From Sphaerisporangium sp. TRM90804 (GTDB lineage Bacteria > Actinomycetota > Actinomycetes > Streptosporangiales > Streptosporangiaceae): 64,000 nucleotides of DNA. The notes under the pieces were generated by a model, which had not been told where the DNA came from, searched no databases, and saw only the letters and a program-made list of their open reading frames with translations. Both the position numbers and the translations under genes were made by a program. The number at the start of each line of letters is the position of its first letter. The first letter of the stretch is position 1. Positions 56,499-64,000 of this stretch are shown piece by piece. The stretch covers positions 1 through 64,000 of the forward strand of contig NZ_JARWAC010000004.1 of NCBI RefSeq assembly GCF_029846175.1, in the 5' to 3' direction.

Positions 56499-57329
56499 GT
56501 GAACTCGATCACCGCACGGAGGCGGCATCCGCTCGCGCGATACGCCGTCCTCCTGCTGGCGCTGAGCCTCCTCGGAGGGGTGTACGCCCTGCTGGCGCCC
56601 GGAGGAGACCGGGCCGACGCGGCGATCGCCTCCGGCAAGGCGGACGACGTGGCGGCGGGCAAGGATCTGTTCGCGGCGCACTGCGCGAGCTGTCACGGCC
56701 TCAACGCCGAGGGCACCTACTCGTCTGGCGGTGCGTCGGGCCCGAGCCTCATCGGCGTCGGCGCCGCCGCCGTCGACTTCCAGGTCTCCAGCGGCCGCAT
56801 GCCGTTCGCCAACCCGGCCCCCCAGGCCCCGCGCAAGCGCCCGCCGGAGTGGGTGAACCCGACCACCGTGCGGCAGCTCGCCGCGTACGTGCAGTCGCTG
56901 GGCGGCGGCCCCACCAAGCCTTCGCTGGAGGAGGTCGACCCCGCCAAGGGCGACCCCGCCAAGGGCGGCGAGCTGTTCCGGGCCAACTGCATCCAGTGCC
57001 ACAACTTCGTCGGCTCGGGAGGCGGCCTCACCTACGGCAAGTACGCGCCCGACCTGAACCCCGCCACGCCCACCCAGATCTACGAGGCGATGGCGACCGG
57101 CCCGCAGGCGATGCCCGTCTTCAACGACAGCACGATCACCCCCGAGCAGAAGCGCGACATGATCGCCTACATCGTCACGATGCGCGAGCAGACCGACCCG
57201 GGCGGCAACGGCCTCGGTCGCATCGGCCCGGTGACCGAGGGCCTGGTGGCCTGGATCGCCGGCATCGGCCTCCTCATCCTCGCCGCCATCTGGATCACCG
57301 CGAAGAAGCGTCAGGTCACCCATGACTGA
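56499..57329 (+). CDS. qcrC: cytochrome bc complex diheme cytochrome c subunit
   Basis: A 276-residue diheme cytochrome c. Both heme sites are present: HCASCHGL and NCIQCHNF. An N-terminal hydrophobic helix (RYAVLLLALSLLGGVYALL) and a C-terminal one anchor it, with the hemes outside the membrane. It passes electrons from the bcc part directly to the aa3 oxidase, so no free cytochrome c is needed. GTG 56499 is preferred because GAGGG is five bases before it. ATG 56478, which overlaps the ctaE stop, is the alternative and would add seven residues. Confidence 0.93.
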   Translation: MNSITARRRHPLARYAVLLLALSLLGGVYALLAPGGDRADAAIASGKADDVAAGKDLFAAHCASCHGLNAEGTYSSGGASGPSLIGVGAAAVDFQVSSGRMPFANPAPQAPRKRPPEWVNPTTVRQLAAYVQSLGGGPTKPSLEEVDPAKGDPAKGGELFRANCIQCHNFVGSGGGLTYGKYAPDLNPATPTQIYEAMATGPQAMPVFNDSTITPEQKRDMIAYIVTMREQTDPGGNGLGRIGPVTEGLVAWIAGIGLLILAAIWITAKKRQVTHD

Positions 57330-58398
57330 GAACCCGAACGACCCAGGCCTGCCGGAGGAGCGCGTGCCCAGGCGCGTCCTCGGCACCCCCCCGCCGGGGA
57401 ACGGCTCCGCGCTCGGCGCGCCCGTCGCGGACGCCGAGCCGATCGTCCACGAGGGCGTGCAGTTCCCCGACCCCGCCACCGCCCGCAAGGGCGAGCGCGC
57501 CGCCGCCCTGCTGTTCCTGGTCGCCTTCCTGGCCGGCGTGGGGTTCGTGGCGGCCTACGTGATCTTCCAGGTGGGCTCGATCGACAAGGTCGCCACCTCG
57601 AACATGGCGCTCGGCGGCACCCTGGCCGTCGCGCTGCTGGCGCTGGCCGCCGGCATCGTGGTCTGGGTCCGCATGATGATGCCCAAGTACAGCCTGGTGC
57701 AGGAGCGTCACACGATGGCCTCCCCGCCCGCGGTGCGCGAGGAGATCGGCGCCACCTTCCTGCAGGGCGCGAACGAGAGCGGCTTCGTCAAGTACAAGCT
57801 GCTGCGCCGCACGCTGCTGCTGGCCGCCGCCCCGCTCGGGCTGCTCCCCCTGGTGCTGCTGAAGGACCTCGGCCCGCTGCCGGGCACGACGCTGCGGCAC
57901 ACGGTGTGGAAGAAGGGCATGCGCCTGATCGTGGAGGGCACCGGCGAGCCGATCAGGGCGGCCGACTTCAACTCCCCCGGCGGCATCCTCTCGATCGTGC
58001 CCGAGGGCCACGAAGACGACCTGAACGCCCTGGCCAAGGCCACGTTGATCCTCATCAAGTTCCGTCCGGAGGACATCAAGCCGGGTACTAAACTGAACTG
58101 GACGCACGACAGCATCGTCGCCTATTCGAAGATCTGTACCCACGTGGGCTGCCCGGCGGCGCTCTACGAGCAGACGACGCACCACATCCTCTGCCCGTGC
58201 CACCAGTCGACCTTCGACGCGGCCGACGGAGCGAAGGTCATCTTCGGCCCCGCCGCCCGTCCGCTGCCCCAGTTGCCGATCAGCGTCGACAGCCAGGGCT
58301 ACCTCATCGCACAGAGCGACTTCGCCGTCCCGGTCGGTCCCAGCTTCTGGGAGCGCGGCGACGCCGAGGCCGAAGCCAGAGCTAGGGGGCAGGCATGA
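57322..58398 (+). CDS. qcrA: cytochrome bc complex Rieske iron-sulfur subunit
   Basis: A 358-residue Rieske protein of the actinobacterial kind, with three membrane helices in the N-terminal half (LLFLVAFLAGVGFVAAYVIF, a second near 95-115 and a third near 165-180). The 2Fe-2S cluster is bound by CTHVGC and CPCHQS. It takes electrons from menaquinol. Its ATG lies 8 bases inside the qcrC end, and its stop overlaps the qcrB start. Confidence 0.95.
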   Translation: MTENPNDPGLPEERVPRRVLGTPPPGNGSALGAPVADAEPIVHEGVQFPDPATARKGERAAALLFLVAFLAGVGFVAAYVIFQVGSIDKVATSNMALGGTLAVALLALAAGIVVWVRMMMPKYSLVQERHTMASPPAVREEIGATFLQGANESGFVKYKLLRRTLLLAAAPLGLLPLVLLKDLGPLPGTTLRHTVWKKGMRLIVEGTGEPIRAADFNSPGGILSIVPEGHEDDLNALAKATLILIKFRPEDIKPGTKLNWTHDSIVAYSKICTHVGCPAALYEQTTHHILCPCHQSTFDAADGAKVIFGPAARPLPQLPISVDSQGYLIAQSDFAVPVGPSFWERGDAEAEARARGQA

Positions 58399-60050
58399 GT
58401 CTCGACGCACCTCCCAAGGCCATCGCAGGACCATCCTCCTTCATCGACGACCGCATCGGCGCGGGCAACTTCCTCAAGCGCAACCTGCGCAAGGTGTTCC
58501 CCGACCACTGGTCGTTCCTGCTCGGCGAGATCGCGCTGTACTCCTTCGTGATCCTGCTGCTCACCGGCACGTTCCTGACGTTCTTCTACAAGCCGGGCAT
58601 GGGCGAGGTGGCCTACCAGGGCTCGTATCCGCCCCTGGTCGGGGTGCACATGTCCGAGGCGTACGCCTCGACCCTGCACATCACCTTCGACGTGCGCGGC
58701 GGCCTGCTGATCCGCCAGATCCACCACTGGGCGGCGCTGCTGTTCGTGGCGGGCATGATGGTGCACATGCTCCGCGTGTTCTTCACCGGGGCGTACCGCA
58801 AGCCGCGTGAGCTCAACTGGCTGATCGGCGTGCTGCTGCTCACCCTGGCCCTGCTGGAGGGCCTCACCGGCTACTCCCTGCCCGACGACCTGCTCTCCGG
58901 CGCGGGCCTGCGGATCACCCAGGGCGTGGCGATCTCGATCCCGGTGGTCGGCACGTACATCTCGTTCTTCCTGTTCGGCGGGGAGTACCCCGGCCACGAC
59001 GTGATCTCGCGGTTCTACAGCCTGCACATCCTGCTCATCCCAGGCATCCTGCTGGCGCTCATCTCCGCCCACCTGATCCTCATGTGGGTGCAGAAGCACA
59101 CCCAGATGCCGGGCAAGGGCCGCACCGACACCAACGTGGTGGGCGCGCCGTTCTACCCGTCGTTCATGGCCAAGTCGGGCGCGTACTTCCTGTTCACCTT
59201 CGGCGTGCTGGCGCTGCTCGGCACCGTCGCCCAGATCAACCCGATCTGGTTGTTCGGGCCGTACACCCCGGCCGACATCTCGGCCGGTTCGCAGCCCGAC
59301 TTCTACATGGGCTTCCTGGAAGGCGCCCTGCGCATCATGCCCGCCTGGGAGATCAACTTCCTCGGGTACACGCTGCCGCTGAGCGTCCTGATACCGGCCC
59401 TGGTGCCCATGGGCATCATCATGACGGGCCTGGCGCTCTACCCGTTCGCCGAACAGTGGATCACCGGCGACAAGCGCGAGCACCACCTCGCCGACCGTCC
59501 CCGCAACAACCCGCACCGCACCTCGATCGGCATGGCGGCGATCACCTTCTACGGCGTGCTGTGGCTGCTGGGCGCCAACGACTGGATCTCGGCGAAGTTC
59601 CACATCCCGCTCTACACCACCACCGAGATCGGCCGGGTCGCCATCTTCCTCGGCCCCGCGCTGGCGTACTTCGTCACCTACCGCCTGTGCATCGCACTGC
59701 AGCGCCGCGACGCCGACGTGGTGTCGCACGGCGTGGAGTCCGGCGTCATCAAGCGCCTGCCCAGCGGGGAGTACATCGAGGTCCACGTGCCCCCGGCCGA
59801 GGACCTCGTGGAGCACATGAGGGGCAAGCAGCCCATCCCCGCCATCACCGCGGGGCCCGACGGCGAGGGCATCCCGTCCAACGGGATGCGCAGCCCGATC
59901 GGCAGGGTCCGCGCGAAGCTCAGCCAGACCTACGCGGCCGACACCGAGGCGATCTCGCTGGACGGCCACGGCAACGGGCACGGGGCCCACGAGACCCCGC
60001 CGGCCGCCGTCGGGGCCGGCGAGGACGGCCAGAAGTCCATCGGCCACTGA
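58395..60050 (+). CDS. qcrB: cytochrome bc complex cytochrome b subunit
   Basis: A 551-residue cytochrome b with eight membrane helices. Heme-b ligands are in RQIHHWAALLFVAGMMVHML and in YSLHILLIPGILLALISAHL. The quinol-site motif PEWY of other organisms reads PDFY here (SQPDFYMGF), as is common in actinobacteria. The C-terminal 130 residues are an extra hydrophilic tail, also typical of the group. QcrB oxidises menaquinol and is the target of drugs such as Q203 in mycobacteria. It ends the ctaE-qcrCAB operon before a strong hairpin. Confidence 0.95.
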   Translation: MSLDAPPKAIAGPSSFIDDRIGAGNFLKRNLRKVFPDHWSFLLGEIALYSFVILLLTGTFLTFFYKPGMGEVAYQGSYPPLVGVHMSEAYASTLHITFDVRGGLLIRQIHHWAALLFVAGMMVHMLRVFFTGAYRKPRELNWLIGVLLLTLALLEGLTGYSLPDDLLSGAGLRITQGVAISIPVVGTYISFFLFGGEYPGHDVISRFYSLHILLIPGILLALISAHLILMWVQKHTQMPGKGRTDTNVVGAPFYPSFMAKSGAYFLFTFGVLALLGTVAQINPIWLFGPYTPADISAGSQPDFYMGFLEGALRIMPAWEINFLGYTLPLSVLIPALVPMGIIMTGLALYPFAEQWITGDKREHHLADRPRNNPHRTSIGMAAITFYGVLWLLGANDWISAKFHIPLYTTTEIGRVAIFLGPALAYFVTYRLCIALQRRDADVVSHGVESGVIKRLPSGEYIEVHVPPAEDLVEHMRGKQPIPAITAGPDGEGIPSNGMRSPIGRVRAKLSQTYAADTEAISLDGHGNGHGAHETPPAAVGAGEDGQKSIGH

Positions 60051-60091
60051 GCCGACCGGCCACCGGAGGCCGGACGCACACGGATGGACGA

Positions 60092-60128
60092 GGGAAGGCC
60101 CGGGCGCGAGTCGCGCCCGGGCCTTCCC
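60092..60128 (+). terminator. strong hairpin terminator behind qcrB
   Basis: An 18-bp perfect stem beginning GGGAAGGCCCGGGCGCG, with only one base at its centre, lies 41 bases after the qcrB stop. It is between two convergent genes and should stop both transcripts. Confidence 0.85.
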
Positions 60129-60175
60129 CGTGTCCGCTCCTGCCGTCTCCCCCGGCGGGGAGGGCGGCCTCCGGC

Positions 60176-61450
60176 TCAGGAGGGCTCCTTCTTGGTCGTC
60201 TCGTCGACCTTCGCGGCGGTGTAGTCGGCCGGATGGGCCGCCAGGGCCTCGGTGGTGAAGCCCGACCGCAGGCCGCTCCAGCGGAGCCACTGCGGCCACG
60301 TCTCCTGCCAGTGCCCCCACCCGTTCATGGGCTCCAGGGGGCGCGGCGAGCCCGTGACGACGATCGGGTCGCCGATGAGCGTGGTCTCCTTGAACCACTC
60401 GGCGTTGGACGGGCTGATGTTGATGCACCCGTGGCTGACGTTGGAGTTGCCCTGCGAGCCGACCGACCACGGGGCGCCGTGGATGTACTCGCCGCTGTTG
60501 GAGATGCGCACGGTGTCGTACACCGTGAGGCTGTAGTAACCGGCGCTGCCCGGGCCGGCGTCCGGCGACGTCATGGTGGTGACGTCCTCGCGCGACATCG
60601 CCAGGTGGACGCCGTTGGTCGTGTAGTACTTGGTGACGCCTCCCCGCCCGGCGCTGAGCGGGATCGTCCGCACCACCTTGTCGTCCTGCCTGACGGTCAT
60701 CTGGTGCGACGTGGTGTCCGCGGTGCTGACCTGGTGCCGCCCGATCGTGAACTCGCGGACGTAGTCCTGGTCGCCGTACATCCCCGGGCCGCCGTGCACC
60801 CCGGCGAGCTGCGCGATCAGCTTGACCTTGGTGTGGGCCGGCCAGTACTCCCGGGGCCTGAAGGCCACCGTCTTGTCGTCGAACCAGTGCCAGGCGCCCT
60901 CGACGGGCTTGGAGCTCTGCACCAGCAGGTTCCGCTCCACCGACACGCGGTCGGCGATCGGCTTGTCGAAGTTCAGCATGATCGGCATGCCCACGCCGAC
61001 GGTGAGCCCCGTGAGGTCCCGGTGCGGCATGATCGTGTTCAGCGTGAAGCGCTGGGTGGCCTGGACCGTGGAGAACCGGCTGGTCACCTTCTTGGTGGCG
61101 CCCGACGGGCCCACGGCGACCACGGTCACCTCGTAGGTCTCCCCCGGCGCCATGGTGCGCTTGTTGCGCCACTGGGTGCGGTCGGCGCTGACGACCCCCT
61201 CCACCGGGGTGCCTCTCGCCTGGGCGCGCACCGTGACGCTCCTGAGAGCCCCGTTGACGGCTCCGACGGTGACGGGCAGCTCCGGTGGCACCAGGCTCGC
61301 CCCGTCGACCGGAGAGACGCTCACAGCGACGTCGGAGCGCTCTCCCTCTCCTGAGCCCGGCCCCGTGCCGGAGCCGGAACATCCGCTTGCCAGCAATAGG
61401 GCCAACGCCCCTGTTCCAACGGCGATCACCCGGAATTCGACGTGTCCCAC
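60176..61450 (-). CDS. lipoprotein L,D-transpeptidase with Ig-like domains
   Basis: A 424-residue lipoprotein with the lipobox LLASGC at residues 19-24. Two Ig-like beta domains follow (about 40-245). The L,D-transpeptidase domain holds YIHGAPWS and the catalytic SHGCINISP. The layout equals LdtMt2 of mycobacteria. It makes 3-3 cross-links in peptidoglycan and is the part of the wall that resists most beta-lactams except carbapenems. The start is GTG 61450. It stands between qcrB and ctaF, in the same direction as ctaF but separated by a hairpin. Confidence 0.93.
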   Translation of the reverse strand: MGHVEFRVIAVGTGALALLLASGCSGSGTGPGSGEGERSDVAVSVSPVDGASLVPPELPVTVGAVNGALRSVTVRAQARGTPVEGVVSADRTQWRNKRTMAPGETYEVTVVAVGPSGATKKVTSRFSTVQATQRFTLNTIMPHRDLTGLTVGVGMPIMLNFDKPIADRVSVERNLLVQSSKPVEGAWHWFDDKTVAFRPREYWPAHTKVKLIAQLAGVHGGPGMYGDQDYVREFTIGRHQVSTADTTSHQMTVRQDDKVVRTIPLSAGRGGVTKYYTTNGVHLAMSREDVTTMTSPDAGPGSAGYYSLTVYDTVRISNSGEYIHGAPWSVGSQGNSNVSHGCINISPSNAEWFKETTLIGDPIVVTGSPRPLEPMNGWGHWQETWPQWLRWSGLRSGFTTEALAAHPADYTAAKVDETTKKEPS

Positions 61451-61561
61451 TGACGTCTCCCCCGCTCCGATGGATCACTCCTTGTCAGTTATTACCCGGT
61501 TACAGCGTGTCGTGTACCTAGAGCCAAGGAGATACGGGCGAAACGTCCTGCAAAGAAGAAA

Positions 61562-61605
61562 CGCGGGCGACCGACGGTTCCTTGACGGAACCTCGGCCGC
61601 CCGCG
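61562..61605 (-). terminator. hairpin terminator behind ctaF
   Basis: CGCGGGCGACCGACGGTTCC pairs with GGAACCTCGGCCGCCCGCG, with a bulge and one mismatch, around TTGAC. It lies about 55 bases past the ctaF stop and upstream of the transpeptidase gene. Confidence 0.7.
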
Positions 61606-61660
61606 TCGGGACGAACGGTGAGCTATGAGGTTGTGGGCCCGCGCCGACGGCGCGGCCGGG

Positions 61661-62056
61661 TCAGTGCGAGAAGTGGCCCCGGTAGTACTGGAAGACGAAG
61701 CCAATGGAGGTCATCACCACGGCGACGACGCCGATCATGAACATCCACCAGCCGATGACGAAGCCGACGGTCATGAAGGCGACGGCCAGGCAGACGAACA
61801 GCGGCCACCAGCTCGACGGGCTGAAGAAGCCCAGCTCGCCGGCGCCGTCGCTGATCTCGGCGTCCTTCCTGTCCTCCGGCTGCTCGCCGATGCGGCGGGC
61901 CGTGAAGAGCAGGTAGTAGCCGATCATCAGGGCGAGGCCGACGGAGATCGCCAGCGCCGTGGTGCCGGTCGGCTCCTTGGACCAGAACCAGTACACGAGG
62001 TCGACGGCGGCGAAGAAGACGCCGGTCAGCACGAACAACCAGCCCTGGACTTTCAT
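61661..62056 (-). CDS. ctaF: cytochrome c oxidase subunit IV, actinobacterial type
   Basis: A 131-residue four-helix protein: helix 1 [20 protein letters not shown], then a loop with [20 protein letters not shown], then helices ending [10 protein letters not shown]. It is the small CtaF subunit of the aa3 oxidase found only in actinobacteria. Its ATG overlaps the ctaD stop by 4 bases (62053-62056), so the two are coupled. Confidence 0.93.
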   Translation of the reverse strand: MKVQGWLFVLTGVFFAAVDLVYWFWSKEPTGTTALAISVGLALMIGYYLLFTARRIGEQPEDRKDAEISDGAGELGFFSPSSWWPLFVCLAVAFMTVGFVIGWWMFMIGVVAVVMTSIGFVFQYYRGHFSH

Positions 62057-63726
62057 GGTGTCCCCTCAAGCTGCTCGACCGGGGCGAGCCTGTGCGGATT
62101 CTTCAGGTCGAAGGCCGGGCGCTCGGAGCGGATCCTCGGCAGAGTCGTGAAGTTGTGCCGGGGCGGCGGGCACGAGGTGGCCCACTCAAGCGAGTTGCCG
62201 AAGCCCCACGGGTCGTCGACCAGGACCTTGGGCGCGAACTTGGCCGTGCGCCAGACGTTGTACAGGAACGGCAGCGTGGACGCGCCGAGGATGAACGCGC
62301 CGATCGACGAGACCACGTTGAGGTCGGTGAACTGGTCGAGCGCCGAGTAGTCGGCGTACCGCCGGGGGAAGCCCTCGGCGCCGAGCCAGTGCTGCACCAG
62401 GAACGTGGTGTGGAAGCCGATGAACAGCGTCCAGAAGTGCCACTTGCCCAGCGTGTCGTTCAGCATCTTGCCGGTGAACTTGGGCCACCAGAAGTAGAAG
62501 CCGGCGAACATCGCGAAGACCACGGTGCCGAAGACGACGTAGTGGAAGTGGGCGACCACGAAGTAGGAGTCGCTGACCTGGAAGTCCAGCGGCGGCGAGG
62601 CCAGGATGATGCCGGTGAGGCCGCCGAACAGGAACGTGACCAGGAACCCGACGGCGAACAGCATCGGCGAGGCGAAGGTCAGGTGCCCGCGCCACATCGT
62701 GCCGATCCAGTTGAAGAACTTCACGCCGGTCGGGACGGCGATCAGGAAGGTCATGAACGAGAAGAACGGCAGCAGGACCTGGCCGGTGACGAACATGTGG
62801 TGCGCCCACACCGCCGCCGACAGGCCGGCGATGGCGATCGTCGCGCCGACGAGGCTGATGTAGCCGAAGATCGGCTTGCGGCTGAAGACCGGGAGCACCT
62901 CGGTGATGATGCCGAAGAACGGCAGCGCGATGATGTACACCTCTGGATGGCCGAAGAACCAGAACAGGTGCTGCCAGAGCAGCGTCCCCCCGGTCGAGGC
63001 GTCGAAGATGTGCGCGCCCAGCCTGCGGTCGGCCTCCAGGGCCAGCAGCGCGGCGGCCAGCACCGGGAAGGCCAGCAGCACCAGGATGCTGGTGAGCAGG
63101 ATGTTCCACGTGAAGATCGGCATCCGGAACATCGTCATGCCGGGCGCGCGCATGGTGATGATCGTGGTGATGAAGTTCACCGCGCCCAGGATGGTGCCGA
63201 TGCCCGACATCGACAGGCCCATGACCCACAGGTCGGCGCCGATGCCCGGGGAGTAGACGGCGTCCGACAGCGGCGTGTAGGCCGTCCAGCCGAACGCGGC
63301 GGCGCCGCCGGGGGTGAGGAAGCCGGAGACGGCGATCGTGCTGCCGAACAGGTAGAGCCAGTAGCTCACCATGTTGAGCCGGGGGAACGCCACGTCGGGC
63401 GCGCCGATCTGCAGCGGCATCAGCTCGTTGGCGAACCCGGCGAACAGCGGGGTCGCGAACATCAGCAACATGATCGTGCCGTGCATGGTGAAGAGCTGGT
63501 TGAACTGCTCGTTGCTCACGAAGTCGAGGCCCGGCTGGGCGAGCTCGGCGCGCATGACCAGCGCCATGACGCCGCCGATCAGGAAGAACACGAACGACGA
63601 GATGAGGTACAGGTGCCCGATGATCTTGTGATCGGTCGAGGACAGCCAGTTGGCGATGACCGTGCCCTTGCGGGCGCGCCTCGGCGCGGGGATCGCCTGG
63701 GTCGTGGGTTCGTTGAGGGCGGTCAC
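62053..63726 (-). CDS. ctaD: cytochrome c oxidase subunit I
   Basis: A 557-residue, 12-helix heme-copper oxidase catalytic subunit. The low-spin heme ligand is in FTMHGTIM, the copper B ligands are in [11 protein letters not shown] and AHHMFVTGQ, the high-spin heme ligands are in [11 protein letters not shown]. The proton-channel acidic residue is in GHPEVYI. It reduces oxygen to water and pumps protons. It starts at GTG 63726, overlapping the ctaC stop by 4 bases; the frame further upstream is in ctaC and does not belong to it. Confidence 0.97.
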   Translation of the reverse strand: MTALNEPTTQAIPAPRRARKGTVIANWLSSTDHKIIGHLYLISSFVFFLIGGVMALVMRAELAQPGLDFVSNEQFNQLFTMHGTIMLLMFATPLFAGFANELMPLQIGAPDVAFPRLNMVSYWLYLFGSTIAVSGFLTPGGAAAFGWTAYTPLSDAVYSPGIGADLWVMGLSMSGIGTILGAVNFITTIITMRAPGMTMFRMPIFTWNILLTSILVLLAFPVLAAALLALEADRRLGAHIFDASTGGTLLWQHLFWFFGHPEVYIIALPFFGIITEVLPVFSRKPIFGYISLVGATIAIAGLSAAVWAHHMFVTGQVLLPFFSFMTFLIAVPTGVKFFNWIGTMWRGHLTFASPMLFAVGFLVTFLFGGLTGIILASPPLDFQVSDSYFVVAHFHYVVFGTVVFAMFAGFYFWWPKFTGKMLNDTLGKWHFWTLFIGFHTTFLVQHWLGAEGFPRRYADYSALDQFTDLNVVSSIGAFILGASTLPFLYNVWRTAKFAPKVLVDDPWGFGNSLEWATSCPPPRHNFTTLPRIRSERPAFDLKNPHRLAPVEQLEGTP

Positions 63727-64000
63727 TGGGCACTCCCCGCCTGGGTGGAGACGTATCGGTCGTACTCGGCCTGAGGCACGAGCTTCACCGTGAACAGCAT
63801 GCGGCTGTGGTCGACGCCGCACAGCTCGGCGCAGCGCCCGACGTACGTGCTGGGCTTGTTGAGGGTCGTGACCTCGAACCGGTTGGTCAGCCCGGGCAGC
63901 ACGTCGAGCTTGAACAGGAACGCCGGCACCCAGAACGAGTGCGCCACGTCCTTGGAGTTCAGCTCGAACTGAACCTTCTGGTCGACGGGCAGCACGAGCT
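63723..64000 (-). CDS. ctaC: cytochrome c oxidase subunit II, C-terminal part only
   Basis: The last 92 residues or so of CtaC; the gene continues beyond base 64000. The CuA site is complete: His in [11 protein letters not shown] and the cluster [12 protein letters not shown], which gives the CxxxCxxxHxxM pattern. CuA takes electrons from the QcrC cytochrome in the supercomplex. It leads the ctaC-ctaD-ctaF operon. Confidence 0.95.
   Translation of the reverse strand, partial: LVLPVDQKVQFELNSKDVAHSFWVPAFLFKLDVLPGLTNRFEVTTLNKPSTYVGRCAELCGVDHSRMLFTVKLVPQAEYDRYVSTQAGSAQ

Noticed and set aside
58299-61478. A 1059-residue minus-strand frame across qcrB and the transpeptidase
   Set aside because: It runs through the qcrB terminator, is antisense to qcrB and is in another frame from the transpeptidase.

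Overview
The window comes from a high-GC actinobacterium, most likely of the Streptosporangiales/Thermomonosporaceae type. This is inferred from gene content, not from a database match. The evidence is: very GC-rich codon third positions throughout, many GTG starts, frequent ATGA/GTGA stop-start overlaps, a mannosyltransferase of the PimB type, a bcc-aa3 respiratory supercomplex cluster (ctaC-ctaD-ctaF and ctaE-qcrC-qcrA-qcrB), a DasR-type operator, a guanidine-III riboswitch and a ydaO-type c-di-AMP riboswitch in front of a cell-wall hydrolase. Most of the window is core chromosome, with gene order recalling the glk/fadD and trpD-ctaE-qcrCAB neighbourhoods of other actinomycetes.

Region by region. 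1-4.9 kb: end of a DAHP synthase gene, then a leftward block of Nudix hydrolase, ThiI, a phosphofructokinase with the two residues typical of pyrophosphate-dependent enzymes (with a perfect DasR-like palindrome upstream), and a beta-propeller lactonase-like protein. 4.9-14.4 kb: the accessory part, with a MarR-acetyltransferase fusion next to its own palindromes, a large protein that looks like a catalytically dead caspase-like domain fused to a membrane KAP NTPase, and a Dps / MerR / VIT-vWA cluster organised around a 25-bp near-perfect dyad. 14.4-21 kb: a sparse 0.7-kb stretch, a guanidinium exporter under a guanidine-III riboswitch, and a SWIM zinc-finger protein plus SNF2 ATPase pair separated by 108-bp tandem repeats. 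20.8-30 kb: homocysteine methyltransferase, GlxC/GlxD-like glutamate-synthase-family subunits, an MFS pump, a LacI regulator, an acyltransferase, an alpha/beta hydrolase and two exported or membrane hypotheticals.

30-41.6 kb: a leftward block of EEP phosphatase, ROK glucokinase, a DUF protein, an ArsA-like ATPase and an SRPBCC protein (the last three linked by 4-bp overlaps) and a metallophosphoesterase. A long-chain acyl-CoA ligase and a soluble hybrid histidine kinase with six 92-residue HAMP repeats run the other way. 41.7-50 kb: cell-envelope genes. PimB, an M48 protease and a second zinc protease are translationally coupled, and two NlpC/P60 hydrolases follow. One hydrolase sits behind the c-di-AMP riboswitch and appears to start at a CTG codon. 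An ArsR/MFS pair lies between the two hydrolases. 49.8-64 kb: a coiled-coil NYN protein, a DnaQ/GIY-YIG repair nuclease, a stand-alone AsnC ligand-binding domain, a GNAT, trpD with a degenerate receiver, and then the aerobic respiratory cluster with a lipoprotein L,D-transpeptidase inside it. The window ends inside ctaC.

Many non-coding signals are readable. Short tandem repeats with multiples of three bases recur inside and between genes, and several genes have been visibly lengthened by in-frame duplication. The best candidates for something undescribed are the pseudocaspase-KAP fusion, the Dps/MerR/VIT-vWA cluster, and the SNF2-SWIM pair with its repeats.
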